Source: Candidatus Schekmanbacteria bacterium
GTDB taxonomy: Bacteria; CSSED10-310; JACPHN01
Assembly: GCA_016188575.1 (NCBI GenBank)
Contig: JACPHN010000187.1
Coordinates: 1-12,573, forward strand
Direction: 5' to 3'
DNA length: 12,573 nucleotides
Part shown: positions 1 to 7,737 of the stretch, in pieces
Layout of the letters: each line of letters opens with the position of its first letter
Numbering within the stretch: the stretch's first letter is position 1
Notes under the pieces: model-generated
What the model saw: only the letters and a program-made list of their open reading frames with translations
Databases searched by the model: none
What the model was told of the DNA's origin: nothing
Translations under genes and position numbers: made by a program

Positions 1-125
1 CGACCTGAGGCCGTGGCGGAGGCGCGAAATCCCTGTCAAAAGGTGTCCCGAGCGGGCAACTCGCCGTGGGAGAACTGCAAGCTCTCGCCTTTGGGGGCGC
101 GTGCCAGGCGATGCGCAACTCGTGG

Positions 126-203
126 GATGAATCGCGCCCCTGCTCACCGGAGCCTGCGGCAGGAAGAAGTGTAAAGGACGAAACCGGACATTCGGCCGAC
201 GCC
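126..203 (+). repeat. Dispersed 78-bp repeat, copy A
   Basis: This stretch matches 10677-10754 over the same length with no gaps. The first 15 bases (GATGAATCGCGCCCC) are identical, the next 22 have diverged but keep CCTGCGGC, and the last 41 (163-203) are identical, including GTGTAAAG and CATTCGGCCGACGCC. It equals the right half of the MITE-like element at 10546-10754. The left arm of the head palindrome is degraded here (CGTGGGA instead of GGGGCGCGA). It lies downstream of the glycosidase-like gene and has no recognised coding content. Confidence 0.85.
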
Positions 204-208
204 CAGTT

Positions 209-225
209 GCCGGCCCGATGCCGGC
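209..225. other. Small GC hairpin 3' of the glycosidase-like gene
   Basis: Two GCCGGC hexamers, each self-complementary, flank a 5-base loop (CCGAT). The hairpin sits 33 bases past the stop codon of the minus-strand gene at 258 and could help end its transcript. There is no following T tract, so a classical intrinsic terminator is not supported. The remainder of 1-257 shows no convincing gene. Confidence 0.3.
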
Positions 226-257
226 GACCGCGCCCTGCCCCGGACTCGGCGTCCGCA

Positions 258-1673
258 TCAGAAGCAGGCTCCGCACGCCACCGCCACGGCGCAGGGTGCG
301 AGCGGTGCCGTGGCCAGGCCGCTCTGATCCGCAAGGTACAGGACGGCCTCGCTTCCAATTCCATCTGGGCGCGAAAAGACTCGGTCCCCGCCCGCCACGG
401 ACACTCCCGCGGTGACCTCTGTTACGCCTGATTGCGGATCGTACCACTGAACGTCGTACCGAGCCGCAGGAAGGTCGCGAGCTCCGAGACCCGCGGACCC
501 GACCGACTCTGAGTAGAGAATGTACCCGACACCGGGCCTGGCGAGGACGTAGCGCGTGTCGCCCAAGGCGAGGTCGTCGCGAGAAACGAGCTGCGCGAAT
601 GCGGTGCGCTCGAAGAAATTGACCATGCGCCCGTGGTCTTCCAGGATCGCTGCCGGCGTATCGATAACGTTCATGTCCAAGACCATGACATAGGTGCCGG
701 CCATGGCCGCAGCCCAACTGAACCGCCGCGTCGCCTCCCGATCGGGCGCAAGCGCGTCATAGTGACCTCCCGATTCCGTCAAAGCCACGTTGTATCGGCG
801 CGCACCGGCCATCATGGTCGCTTGTGCGGTTGCCATGTCTGCGTGGATCGCCTCGCGGTCTCCATGGACGTTACGCTGCACCAAGAACTGATCGATCCCG
901 GCAGTCGTTGCGAAATCGAACGAGAGCCCGTCCACCTGATGCACGGCGATCGGATGTGCGCGCTCGTCCTCGGTGCGCACGACCGCTGCGAGATCGACGA
1001 CGTTGCTGGTGCTATTCGCCTCGCTGTATTCTTCGGCAATGCACCAGATCAGGTTCTTCATTCCTTTGAAGCGACTTACCATGGCGCGCACGTACTGTCG
1101 CTCCGTCTCGCCAATGATTCTCCCGGCCCCACCGAACGGCGTGGTGGCGTCATCGTACAAGCAGAGGACAGTAGCTATCTCGGCCGCGTCCAGCCGCGCC
1201 AGCCACGATTGCCATTGTTGCATGACGTCCTCATTCAAGCCGAGCTCCAGGCGCGCTCGGTCCACGAACGGATGATGCGTCTCATTGCCGTCGCCGGGCG
1301 GAACACGATAGGTCTCCATGAACAGTGTGTTCGCACCCGCGGCGATCAGACGATCGATGATTTCATCCTGGTCGCCAATGCGCGTGCCATTCGCCTCGCG
1401 GCTGCCACGATAGAGGAAATCTTCCGGATCTCCAGGGCCGGCGAGAAATACCGTTGTGGGTTCCCCAGTCTCATGGTAGCGAGCAAACGCGGCGGGATTG
1501 TCCGGGTCGACGATAATTTGACCTTCGCGCGGGTCACCGGCGGCGCCAGCCGAGCACGCGGCGCTCAGGGCACATGCCAGCGCGACGATCAGCGGCAGTG
1601 CGATAAGTGCTCGACAGCCTACTTCCGCCCGGCGCGCGGCGCCAGCGCGGAACCGACGCGGCAATAGCATCAT
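258..1673 (-). CDS. Exported TIM-barrel glycosidase-like protein with C-terminal putative collagen-binding-type domain
   Basis: The product is 471 residues from the chosen ATG. The N-terminus has a basic stretch (LPRRFRAGAARR) and then a hydrophobic core (ALIALPLIVALACALSAAC), a secretion signal; the cysteine hints at a lipoprotein but the lipobox is not canonical. The central part resembles DUF4038/GH140-like TIM barrels: NLIWCIAEEYSE (about residues 207-218) fits the barrel strand bearing the acid/base Glu, and ALTESGGHYD (about 297-306) fits the nucleophile strand. The C-terminal part, with YVLARPGVGYILYSES and YDVQWYDPQSGV (about residues 375-417), looks like the small beta domain annotated as putative collagen-binding (PF12904). 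Substrate is unknown. The frame opens 18 codons further upstream, but the tandem ATG-ATG at 1673/1670 is preceded by GGAAGG. Start codons overlap those of the divergent sigma factor. Family placement is from memory of motifs. Confidence 0.72.
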   Translation of the reverse strand: MMLLPRRFRAGAARRAEVGCRALIALPLIVALACALSAACSAGAAGDPREGQIIVDPDNPAAFARYHETGEPTTVFLAGPGDPEDFLYRGSREANGTRIGDQDEIIDRLIAAGANTLFMETYRVPPGDGNETHHPFVDRARLELGLNEDVMQQWQSWLARLDAAEIATVLCLYDDATTPFGGAGRIIGETERQYVRAMVSRFKGMKNLIWCIAEEYSEANSTSNVVDLAAVVRTEDERAHPIAVHQVDGLSFDFATTAGIDQFLVQRNVHGDREAIHADMATAQATMMAGARRYNVALTESGGHYDALAPDREATRRFSWAAAMAGTYVMVLDMNVIDTPAAILEDHGRMVNFFERTAFAQLVSRDDLALGDTRYVLARPGVGYILYSESVGSAGLGARDLPAARYDVQWYDPQSGVTEVTAGVSVAGGDRVFSRPDGIGSEAVLYLADQSGLATAPLAPCAVAVACGACF

Positions 1674-2238
1674 GACGGCGCCGCCTTCCACCTCGAGCAC
1701 GGACGAAGAGCTGATCGCTGCCGCCAACAGGGGCGACGCAAGCGCCTTTGAGGCGCTGTACTACCGATACCGCGAGTGGGTGATCGGATTGGCTCAACGT
1801 TTTGCGTGCGACAACGGAGAAGCACTTGACGTCCTCCAGGACACCTTCTTGTACTTTTGGCGCAAGTTTCCCGGCTTCGCGCTGCGCGCGCGTTTGACAA
1901 CCTTCTTGTACCCCGTAGTGCGCAACGAATCGATCTCCAAGTTGCGCCTCCACGCTCGCGAAGTCGTCGTCGAAGAGCTTCCGCTTGTCCCCATTCCGGA
2001 ACGGATCGGCGATACCATCGGTCTCCGGCAAGAGCTCGCGGGGGCGCTTCGCGATCTGTCCGCGGCGCATCGAGAAGTCCTCGTGCTGCGGTTCGTGGAC
2101 GAGATGACCGTCGCGGAAATCGCCGCGGCGACCGGAATCGCAGAGGGAACGGTCAAGTCCCGAATCCACCACGCTGTCCGCCGCCTACGAGAGGACCCCA
2201 GGATGCGCCTGTACTGGGCAGAGCAACGCCGAGAGTGA
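1672..2238 (+). CDS. ECF-type RNA polymerase sigma-70 factor
   Basis: The 188-residue protein has the two-domain ECF layout. Region 2 runs from about residue 11 (DEELIAAANRGD, then FEALYYRYREWV, LDVLQDTFLYFWRK and the FLYPVVRNESISKLR helix). Region 4 (about 120-180) has LSAAHREVLVLRFVDEMT, AEIAAATGIAEGTVKSRIHH and VRRLRED, a typical helix-turn-helix for the -35 element. It would redirect RNA polymerase to a small regulon. The ATG is the only sensible start in frame, although no clear Shine-Dalgarno sequence precedes it. No anti-sigma gene follows: the next gene is convergent napB. The only close partner is the divergent exported glycosidase-like gene, whose start codon overlaps this one. Subfamily and target promoters cannot be assigned from sequence reading alone. 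Confidence 0.9.
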   Translation: MTAPPSTSSTDEELIAAANRGDASAFEALYYRYREWVIGLAQRFACDNGEALDVLQDTFLYFWRKFPGFALRARLTTFLYPVVRNESISKLRLHAREVVVEELPLVPIPERIGDTIGLRQELAGALRDLSAAHREVLVLRFVDEMTVAEIAAATGIAEGTVKSRIHHAVRRLREDPRMRLYWAEQRRE

Positions 2239-2382
2239 CAGCCGCGCGCGCTCCTTGCCCGGCCGGGGCAACTCCACCTCCCCCCACTCCCAACGCACGA
2301 TGCACATTGCTGCTGCGCGCGATAGCCGTCGCTATTTTCATGCCGGCGGCGGAATCAGGCGTGATCCCGCGCGCCGCTGCCG
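2239..2382. other. Convergent intergenic region with weak hairpins
   Basis: This 144-base gap separates the convergent sigma factor and napB genes. TTGCCC/GGGCAA (2255-2271, 5-base loop) and ATAGC/GCTAT followed by TTT (2322-2338, 4-base loop) are the only stem-loops of note. The second has a short T run in the plus direction and could be a weak terminator for the sigma gene. No strong intrinsic terminator is visible for the nap operon. No gene is supported here. Confidence 0.4.
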
Positions 2383-2874
2383 CTATTTGCCCGAAAACGT
2401 GTTCCCCACCAACGGTCTTGCGTCCTTCTGCTCGACGTGGCACGTCAGGCACACATACCGCCTTCCCGACAGCTTGGTTTTCGCCTCGTCGGAATAGTGT
2501 CCTGCGGAGATCGCGGGCTCGCCCTCATCCCCTTTCTTGGGCCCGTGGCAATCCAGACAGTCGTTCGTATCCTGAGCCACCACGCTGCCGGCAATCAAGT
2601 GCGGGATCTGCGGTGGCGCTCCATCAAAGGCCCGCGGGAGCAGCTTGTTTTCGCCGGGGTCCTTGTAGGCGTCGCCATACAGAGGCACGACCTCGATGTC
2701 GAGCACCGGGGCGGAACGTAGCTTCAGCTCGGTATCCTTGATTGGCTTGTCCGGATTTGCCGCGGCTGGCGGCTGGTCGGTATCGGCACCGCGAGATGAC
2801 ACCGGTAGCACAACAGCCACGGCCAACGCCGCCAGGCCGACCGCTGCCGTGAACATGCGCTTGGACGTCTTCAT
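2383..2874 (-). CDS. napB: Periplasmic nitrate reductase, diheme cytochrome c subunit NapB
   Basis: The 163-residue product has a Sec signal peptide (MKTSKRMFTAAVGLAALAVA through about residue 30) and two c-type heme sites, CLDCH (106-110) and CLTCH (142-146). Conserved PHLI (His92) and SAGHY (His126) fit the distal axial histidines of NapB. It receives electrons in the periplasm and passes them to NapA. The open frame runs upstream to 3438, but ATG at 2874 is the right start. It forms an ATGA overlap with the napH stop, is preceded by AGGAAAGGA, and immediately begins the signal peptide. It is the last gene of the operon. Size and motifs fit the family, with nothing missing. Confidence 0.95.
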   Translation of the reverse strand: MKTSKRMFTAAVGLAALAVAVVLPVSSRGADTDQPPAAANPDKPIKDTELKLRSAPVLDIEVVPLYGDAYKDPGENKLLPRAFDGAPPQIPHLIAGSVVAQDTNDCLDCHGPKKGDEGEPAISAGHYSDEAKTKLSGRRYVCLTCHVEQKDARPLVGNTFSGK

Positions 2875-3749
2875 GCGTCGTTCCTTTCCTGAATGGGGGT
2901 TCGCGATAGGTATGGAGCTGAGAGAGCAAATGTGAGCGCGCCTTGCGGGCACACCGAAATGCAGCGACCGCAGTTGAGGCAATCTCCATGCCGCACGGCG
3001 CCGGCGCGCCTGAGCAGCTCGAGCGACAGTACGTGGGAAACGGGACACGTACGGTGACATGCGCCGCATGAATCGCAACGACGGTGGTCGAAGCGCACCT
3101 TGCAGAGACGGAGCCAGCCCACCAAAGAATAAAACGCGCCGAGCGGGCACAAGTGGGAGCACCAGCCATTGACGGCCAGGAACAGGTCGAACAGGAAGAC
3201 GCCGAGGACCGCCATCCACCCCAGCCCGATTCCGAAGATCAGGCCGCGATGCGCGAGCGCCACCGGGCTGACCCATTCGAATGCGGCAACGCCAGTCAGA
3301 GCGGAAAGGATGAGGCTCAATCCGAGCGCCATGAAGCGAAGACGGCGAGGTAGGCGGTACGGCCCCCGGAGCCCGAGCCTGTCGCGACACCAGGCCGCGG
3401 CATCTGCCACCGCGTTTACCGGACATACCCACGCGCAAAACACCCGGCCACCGACCAGGGTATAGAAGCCCACTACGATCAGCGCGCCCACCAGCACGGT
3501 CGTCGCCAATGCCTGGCCCGTTGCGAGGATCTGCAGTACCGCGAAGGGGTCGGCAAGGGGGATGACCCCGAACACACGCGATGCCGACAAGTCACCACGG
3601 AGCACAGGCCAATCCCACCACGCGCCGCCAAAAAAAAGCAAGAGAATGCCTGCCTGGGTTAGTCGCCTCAGCAGGCGCCAGGGCACCGCCTTGGCCCAGG
3701 GCGCGGCCGAGGCGGATGAGCTGCCGGCGGTCGCGGTCTCAGCGCTCAT
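2871..3749 (-). CDS. napH: Quinol dehydrogenase membrane component NapH
   Basis: The 292-residue membrane protein has about four hydrophobic segments (roughly residues 30-45, 80-100, 138-158 and 170-195). Two CxxxCP motifs, CAWVCP (105-110) and CSHLCP (197-202), are characteristic of NapH. Two 4Fe-4S motifs follow near the C-terminus: C225/C228/C231/C235 and C257/C260/C263/C267. With NapG it oxidises quinol and feeds electrons towards NapB/NapA. The start at 3749 gives MSAETATAG and has a GGAG about 10 bases upstream, inside the napG 3' end. The frame opens further upstream, but that part is napG in another frame. The gene overlaps napG by 11 bases and napB by 4, so translational coupling is likely. 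Confidence 0.95.
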   Translation of the reverse strand: MSAETATAGSSSASAAPWAKAVPWRLLRRLTQAGILLLFFGGAWWDWPVLRGDLSASRVFGVIPLADPFAVLQILATGQALATTVLVGALIVVGFYTLVGGRVFCAWVCPVNAVADAAAWCRDRLGLRGPYRLPRRLRFMALGLSLILSALTGVAAFEWVSPVALAHRGLIFGIGLGWMAVLGVFLFDLFLAVNGWCSHLCPLGAFYSLVGWLRLCKVRFDHRRCDSCGACHRTCPVSHVLSLELLRRAGAVRHGDCLNCGRCISVCPQGALTFALSAPYLSRTPIQERNDA

Positions 3750-4518
3750 CGTCATAAAGCTCCGCGCCCTTGTTGAGCTGCTCAAGCGCCCGCTTCTCGC
3801 CGCCGCCGGAACCGTCGGGATGCGGTGTTGCGGGCCTGAAGTCGCGGGATATTTGCCCCGCATCGCCCCGTCCGAGGCGATAGTGCTTGCCGACGCGCCC
3901 TGTAACCAGCCGGCGCGGAAGTACGCGGATAGCCGCCACGTCCGTCGGACAGGCATGCTCGCACATCCCGCAGCCGGTGCATTCCTCGTCGTGCACCACA
4001 GGCAAGACGAAAGCATAATTGCCGGAACGCTCCTGGGACTCGTATCGCAGTGTCACCGCCGTGTCTATCCTGGGGCACACGCGGTAACACACCTCGCACC
4101 GCAAGCCGAGATATGCCAGGCATGACTGCTGGTCGATCCTGGCCACGCCCATGTCAGCGTCGTTGATGTCGCGGAGGGCGGGATCCAGAGCGCCCGTCGG
4201 ACACGCCCGCACGCACGGGAGGTCGCTGCACATGTGGCACGGCTCCTCGCGCGGCACGAAAAACGGTGTCCCGGGAGTGTTTTCCCGCCCCCAGCGAGCG
4301 AGACGAAGCGCCTGAAATGGGCAATCGGTGACACAACTCCCACACTTGATGCACCGAGCGAGAAAGTCCTTCCCCTCTCGGGCCCCAGGTGGCCGAACCA
4401 TTGCTGGGTCCGCCTGAGCAGAGGCCGTCACGAGCTGATACCAGATCGTGCCGGCCACGGCGCCCGAGGCTGCCGCCTGTGCCCATTGGGTGAAAAACTG
4501 CCTGCGCGTCGGTTTCAC
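3739..4518 (-). CDS. napG: Ferredoxin-type iron-sulfur protein NapG
   Basis: The 259-residue protein has a twin-arginine signal (TRRQFF at residues 4-9, hydrophobic stretch to AQA near 36). Four 4Fe-4S motifs follow: C56/59/62/66, C94/97/102/106, C133/141/144/148 and C180/183/186/190. It is a periplasmic partner of NapH in quinol oxidation. The start codon is GTG at 4518, preceded by AGGA with 8 bases between. That AGGA overlaps the napA stop codon TAG, so ribosomes ending napA sit on the napG initiation site. The gap to napA is 10 bases. All sixteen cluster cysteines are present. The C-terminal tail after about residue 205 is charged and variable. Confidence 0.95.
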   Translation of the reverse strand: MKPTRRQFFTQWAQAAASGAVAGTIWYQLVTASAQADPAMVRPPGAREGKDFLARCIKCGSCVTDCPFQALRLARWGRENTPGTPFFVPREEPCHMCSDLPCVRACPTGALDPALRDINDADMGVARIDQQSCLAYLGLRCEVCYRVCPRIDTAVTLRYESQERSGNYAFVLPVVHDEECTGCGMCEHACPTDVAAIRVLPRRLVTGRVGKHYRLGRGDAGQISRDFRPATPHPDGSGGGEKRALEQLNKGAELYDDER

Positions 4519-4528
4519 GGGAAAGTTC

Positions 4529-7054
4529 CTAAACCTTGTATACTTTCACGGCGCATTTCTTGAAGTCGGTCTGTTTCGACAGCGGACAGGTAGCATCAAG
4601 CGTTACCTTATTTATCAGAACCCGCTCATCAAACCACGGCACGAACACCAGGCCCTTTGGTGGTTTGTTTCGACCTTCGGTCTCGACGTAGGCCTTTATT
4701 TTCCCGCGCCGGGATTCGACCACCGCCAGATCGTTGCGCTTGAGACCGAGCTTTTCCGCGTCCTCCGGATGAATGAAGAGCAAGGCATTGGGAACCGCGC
4801 GATACAGCTCGGCGACCCGCATGGTCATCGATCCGCTGTGCCAGTGCTCGAGCACGCGACCCGTGGATAGCCATAGCGGGTATTCCGCGTCAGGCGATTC
4901 CGCTGGCGGCGCGTAGGGGCGGGACCAGATCACCGCCTTTCCGTCCATACCCTCCTTGCCCTTGTTGCCATAGAACTCGACGCCGGCGCCGGCAGTCACG
5001 TAAGGATCATACCCCTCTCGGAATCGCCACGGGGTCTCCTTGCCGTTAACCACCGGCCACTTCAGGCCGCGGACCCGATGATACGTGTCGAACTCCGCGA
5101 GGTCGTGACCCTTGCCGAGCCCGAATTGGCGATACTCTTGCCACAATGCCTTTTGCACGAAAAACCCCGCGTGCTCCGCCACGTGGTTGGCGTGGCCCTC
5201 CGCGATCGGGTCAGGCCAGGCAATCTTCTTTGCCTCCGAGGTCGCAAACAACACGTCGTAGAGGCTGGAGTCGGCGGTGTAGCCGAACTCCTTGCTCCCC
5301 GCAGCGATCAGCTCCGGAGTCCACACCTCGCTCAGCTTGAAGCGCTTGGAGAACTCGAGGATTTGCCAGAGATCACCCTTGGCTTCCCCCGGAGGCGAGA
5401 CCTGCTGTCGCCAGTGCTGGGTCCGGCGCTCGGCGTTACCGTATGCGCCCCATTTCTCGAAGATCATCGCGGCCGGAAGGATCAGATCCGCAACTTTTGC
5501 GGAGATCGTCGGATAGGGATCCGACACGACGATGAAATTGTCCATCTCCCGCGCCGCACGCAGCCAATGGTTGAGATTCGCACTGTTTTGGAACGGGTTG
5601 TTCACCATGACCCAGTAGAACCCGACCTTGCCATCCTCGAGGTCCCGCAAGAGCCCCAGGTACGGCGAGCCCGGCTTCGGGTTGATGGTCCCGGCGGGTA
5701 GCCTCCACACCTTTTCGGCAATCGCACGATGCTTGTCGTTCGTGACGACCATGTCGGCCGGTAGGCGGTGAGCGAAGGTCCCCACCTCGCGCGCCGTACC
5801 GCAGGCTGACGGCTGGCCGGTCAAGGAGAAGGCGCCGTTTCCCGGCTCGGATATCTTGCCGAGCAACAAGTGCACGGCGTAGACCAGGTTATTTGCCCAC
5901 GTGCCGCGCGTATGCTGGTTGAAGCCCATTGTCCAGAAGCTGAGCACCTTGCGCTTTGGATCCGACATGAGCCGGGCGAGGTTCTCGAGCTTTTCCGCCG
6001 GAGCTCCGGACAGCTCGGACACGTGGCTCAGGGTGTAGGGCTCGAGGCGTTTCTTGTACGCCTCGAGATCGATGATTGCGTCCTTCATGGGTGTGCCGCG
6101 ATTCGTCTGCCCCTGTTCGAGGGGGTCGTTGTCGCGCAGCCCATAGCCGATGTCGGTGGCGCCTTCCTTGAAGACGGTATGCTTCTTGACGAAATCCCAA
6201 TTCACCAGGTCGTTATCTATGATGTACTTGGCGATGTAGTTGAGAATGGCGAGATCGGTTTGCGGTCTGAACACGATCTCGTCGTCCGCGAGGTCGCTCG
6301 AGCGATTCGTGAAGGTCGTGAGGTTGATGAGCTTGACGTGATTGGAGGACAGCTTGCGCTCGGCGACTCGCGACCAGAGGATGGGATGACATTCGGCGGC
6401 GTTCGATCCCCAGAGGACGATCGTGTCCGCCTGCTCGATGTCGTCGTAGCAGCCCGGCGGCTCGTCGATCCCAAACGTCGTCATGAAACCGACCACGGCG
6501 GAGGCCATGCAGTGGCGGGCATTCGGGTCGAGGTTGTTCGAGCGCCAACCGGCCTTGACCAGCTTTACCGCGGCATACCCTTCGTCGATGGTGTACTGCC
6601 CGGATCCCGCGAGCGCGATCCCGCTTGGGCCCTTCTCGGCGTAGTGTCGCTTGAACTGCTTTTCCATGACATCCAGCGCCTCCTCCCAGGAGACGGGATA
6701 GAAGTCTCCCTGCTTGTCGAAGACGCCGTTCTTCTTTCGGAGCAGCGGGCGCATGATGCGATCATCGCCGTACATGATCTTGGCGTTGAAGTACCCCTTG
6801 ACGCAGTTCAGGCCGCGATTGACCGGCGACTCGGGGTCGCCTTTGGTGGCAACGACACGGTCATGCTTGGTGCCGACCAGAATCCCACAGCCGACACCGC
6901 AGAAGCGGCAAACCGCCTTGTCCCACTGAATGTCCTTGTCAATTTCCTCTTTCTTCGCGGCAGCGGCGTCGTCAAGCGGGATCGCCATGCCGATCGCGGC
7001 CGCCGCCGAGACAGCCAGCGAGCTGCGAATGAAGTCTCTTCTCGAACAGCTCAT
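4529..7054 (-). CDS. napA: Periplasmic nitrate reductase catalytic subunit NapA
   Basis: The 841-residue protein matches NapA in length and motifs. The Tat signal is SRRDFIR (residues 4-10) followed by an alanine-rich hydrophobic stretch ending near AAAA (about 33). The 4Fe-4S site is C49, C52, C56 and C84, with Lys in the following [12 protein letters not shown] contains Cys182, the expected molybdenum ligand; [17 protein letters not shown] and [15 protein letters not shown] are NapA signatures. The C-terminal part contains the molybdopterin dinucleotide binding fold ([16 protein letters not shown]). It reduces nitrate to nitrite in the periplasm, with electrons from NapB. ATG at 7054 overlaps the napD stop as ATGA. 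A G-rich run (GGGGGGAGG) lies directly upstream, with its GGAGG unusually close to the ATG. Nothing is truncated. Confidence 0.97.
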   Translation of the reverse strand: MSCSRRDFIRSSLAVSAAAAIGMAIPLDDAAAAKKEEIDKDIQWDKAVCRFCGVGCGILVGTKHDRVVATKGDPESPVNRGLNCVKGYFNAKIMYGDDRIMRPLLRKKNGVFDKQGDFYPVSWEEALDVMEKQFKRHYAEKGPSGIALAGSGQYTIDEGYAAVKLVKAGWRSNNLDPNARHCMASAVVGFMTTFGIDEPPGCYDDIEQADTIVLWGSNAAECHPILWSRVAERKLSSNHVKLINLTTFTNRSSDLADDEIVFRPQTDLAILNYIAKYIIDNDLVNWDFVKKHTVFKEGATDIGYGLRDNDPLEQGQTNRGTPMKDAIIDLEAYKKRLEPYTLSHVSELSGAPAEKLENLARLMSDPKRKVLSFWTMGFNQHTRGTWANNLVYAVHLLLGKISEPGNGAFSLTGQPSACGTAREVGTFAHRLPADMVVTNDKHRAIAEKVWRLPAGTINPKPGSPYLGLLRDLEDGKVGFYWVMVNNPFQNSANLNHWLRAAREMDNFIVVSDPYPTISAKVADLILPAAMIFEKWGAYGNAERRTQHWRQQVSPPGEAKGDLWQILEFSKRFKLSEVWTPELIAAGSKEFGYTADSSLYDVLFATSEAKKIAWPDPIAEGHANHVAEHAGFFVQKALWQEYRQFGLGKGHDLAEFDTYHRVRGLKWPVVNGKETPWRFREGYDPYVTAGAGVEFYGNKGKEGMDGKAVIWSRPYAPPAESPDAEYPLWLSTGRVLEHWHSGSMTMRVAELYRAVPNALLFIHPEDAEKLGLKRNDLAVVESRRGKIKAYVETEGRNKPPKGLVFVPWFDERVLINKVTLDATCPLSKQTDFKKCAVKVYKV

Positions 7055-7335
7055 GCCTCCCCCCTATCGAAATAGTGGTTGATAAGGTCGACAGAAAGCA
7101 CACCTGGGGTTTGCTGTAACGCCGTTACCCGTGCGATTTCGTCGCCCACGGTTTCCCCCTCGATGGTCACAATGATGCGTCCCTGTCCGTCGCGAAAGTG
7201 GACACGCAGCCAGGGAAGCTCTTGCAGCCGGGTCGCAACCGCGTCGAGGGCCTGCGGATGAGCACGCACCAAGAGCGCCGAAAGGCACCCATCGGTGCCG
7301 GCTGAAGGATCTAGCAGCGTCGCGGCCTTGGTCAT
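7051..7335 (-). CDS. napD: NapD chaperone for the NapA Tat signal
   Basis: This 94-residue protein has the NapD pattern: a small ferredoxin-like alpha/beta fold with [22 protein letters not shown], then GRIIVTIEG, and [19 protein letters not shown] near the end. Known NapD proteins bind the twin-arginine signal of NapA in the cytoplasm and hold back export until the cofactors are inserted. The first 17 residues or so ([17 protein letters not shown]) are a variable extension. The start is fixed by a strong AAGGAGGT six bases upstream. Its start overlaps the upstream orf118 stop as ATGA and its stop overlaps the napA start in the same way, so the three genes look coupled. Confidence 0.93.
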   Translation of the reverse strand: MTKAATLLDPSAGTDGCLSALLVRAHPQALDAVATRLQELPWLRVHFRDGQGRIIVTIEGETVGDEIARVTALQQTPGVLSVDLINHYFDRGEA

Positions 7336-7688
7336 GGCAGTACCTCCTTCAGGGGCCTGATGGCCAGGCTTCCGTTGCAGCGCGAATGCGCTGCAAGGCG
7401 GTCAAGGAGACCGCGGGCGAGCGCGGACACGAGCAACACTGCGGTCGCGGCTTCCGGAGTACGTGCGGTCAGCGTTCCTGCTCGCGTCGTGAGCACGAGC
7501 GTCTCGCGAACCCGGCCTGTGGCCAGGATCATGCCGTCCGCCCGGCGCGCCACGGCGGCCGCCAAAACGGCGTTCGGGCTCGCCGCTTCAGCCAGGAGCG
7601 CGACGCGATTCGCCGCCACCGCCACTGGCCTCGGGAGCGACCGGCATTGCCGGCCGCTCCCGGGATTCTGGTCGTCTCTCCGGGGCAT
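7332..7688 (-). CDS. Uncharacterised 118-residue protein opening the nap operon
   Basis: I do not recognise a family. The product is alanine- and leucine-rich without a clear signal peptide or transmembrane segment. It has only two cysteines and no iron-sulfur or heme motif, so it is not NapF or NapE-like. From about residue 23 it suggests a compact alpha/beta domain (VAVAANRVALLAEA, ADGMILATGRVRETLVLTTRAG, then helix EAATAVLLVSALARGLLDRLAA). Support for it being real is positional: its stop overlaps the napD start as ATGA, GAGG lies 9-10 bases before its ATG, and the candidate anaerobic promoter lies about 50 bases upstream. The first 22 residues cover a strong hairpin, so a later GTG start is possible. 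It could be a nap accessory or maturation protein (inference only). Confidence 0.6.
   Translation of the reverse strand: MPRRDDQNPGSGRQCRSLPRPVAVAANRVALLAEAASPNAVLAAAVARRADGMILATGRVRETLVLTTRAGTLTARTPEAATAVLLVSALARGLLDRLAAHSRCNGSLAIRPLKEVLP
7342..7349 (-). promoter_or_regulatory. Strong Shine-Dalgarno sequence of napD
   Basis: AAGGAGGT on the minus strand, six bases before the napD ATG. It is the best ribosome binding site in the operon and lies inside the 3' end of orf118. It allows independent entry at napD even if orf118 is poorly translated. Confidence 0.8.
7632..7662. repeat. Long GC-rich hairpin within the start of orf118
   Basis: Arms CGGGAGCGACCGGC (7632-7645) and GCCGGCCGCTCCCG (7649-7662) pair over 14 bp with a single mismatch and a 3-base loop (ATT). 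It lies about 75-105 bases into the predicted nap transcript, covering codons 9-19 of orf118. No T tract follows on either strand, so it is not an obvious terminator. It may be a REP-like insertion or an RNA structure that protects or attenuates the message. Confidence 0.75.
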
Positions 7689-7737
7689 CCGCTACCGCCT
7701 CAACGCGTGAAACAACTGGCACACTCACCTGCGACCA

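Noticed and set aside
633-1667. Long plus-strand open frame antisense to the glycosidase-like gene
   Set aside because: Its translation has no domain or motif. The opposite strand encodes a protein with a signal peptide and catalytic-type motifs. It is a GC-driven shadow.
2298-2308. GATGCACATTG shared with position 7826 and nearby
   Set aside because: An 11-base match is expected by chance in a window this size, and the surrounding sequence does not align.
2383-3438. A longer NapB with about 188 extra N-terminal residues
   Set aside because: The extra part is napH coding sequence read in another frame. ATG at 2874 has the ATGA overlap, the ribosome binding site and the signal peptide.
5870-7075. 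401-codon plus-strand open frame across napA
   Set aside because: It lies entirely antisense to napA, whose Tat signal, cluster cysteines and Mo ligand are intact. The translation resembles no known protein.
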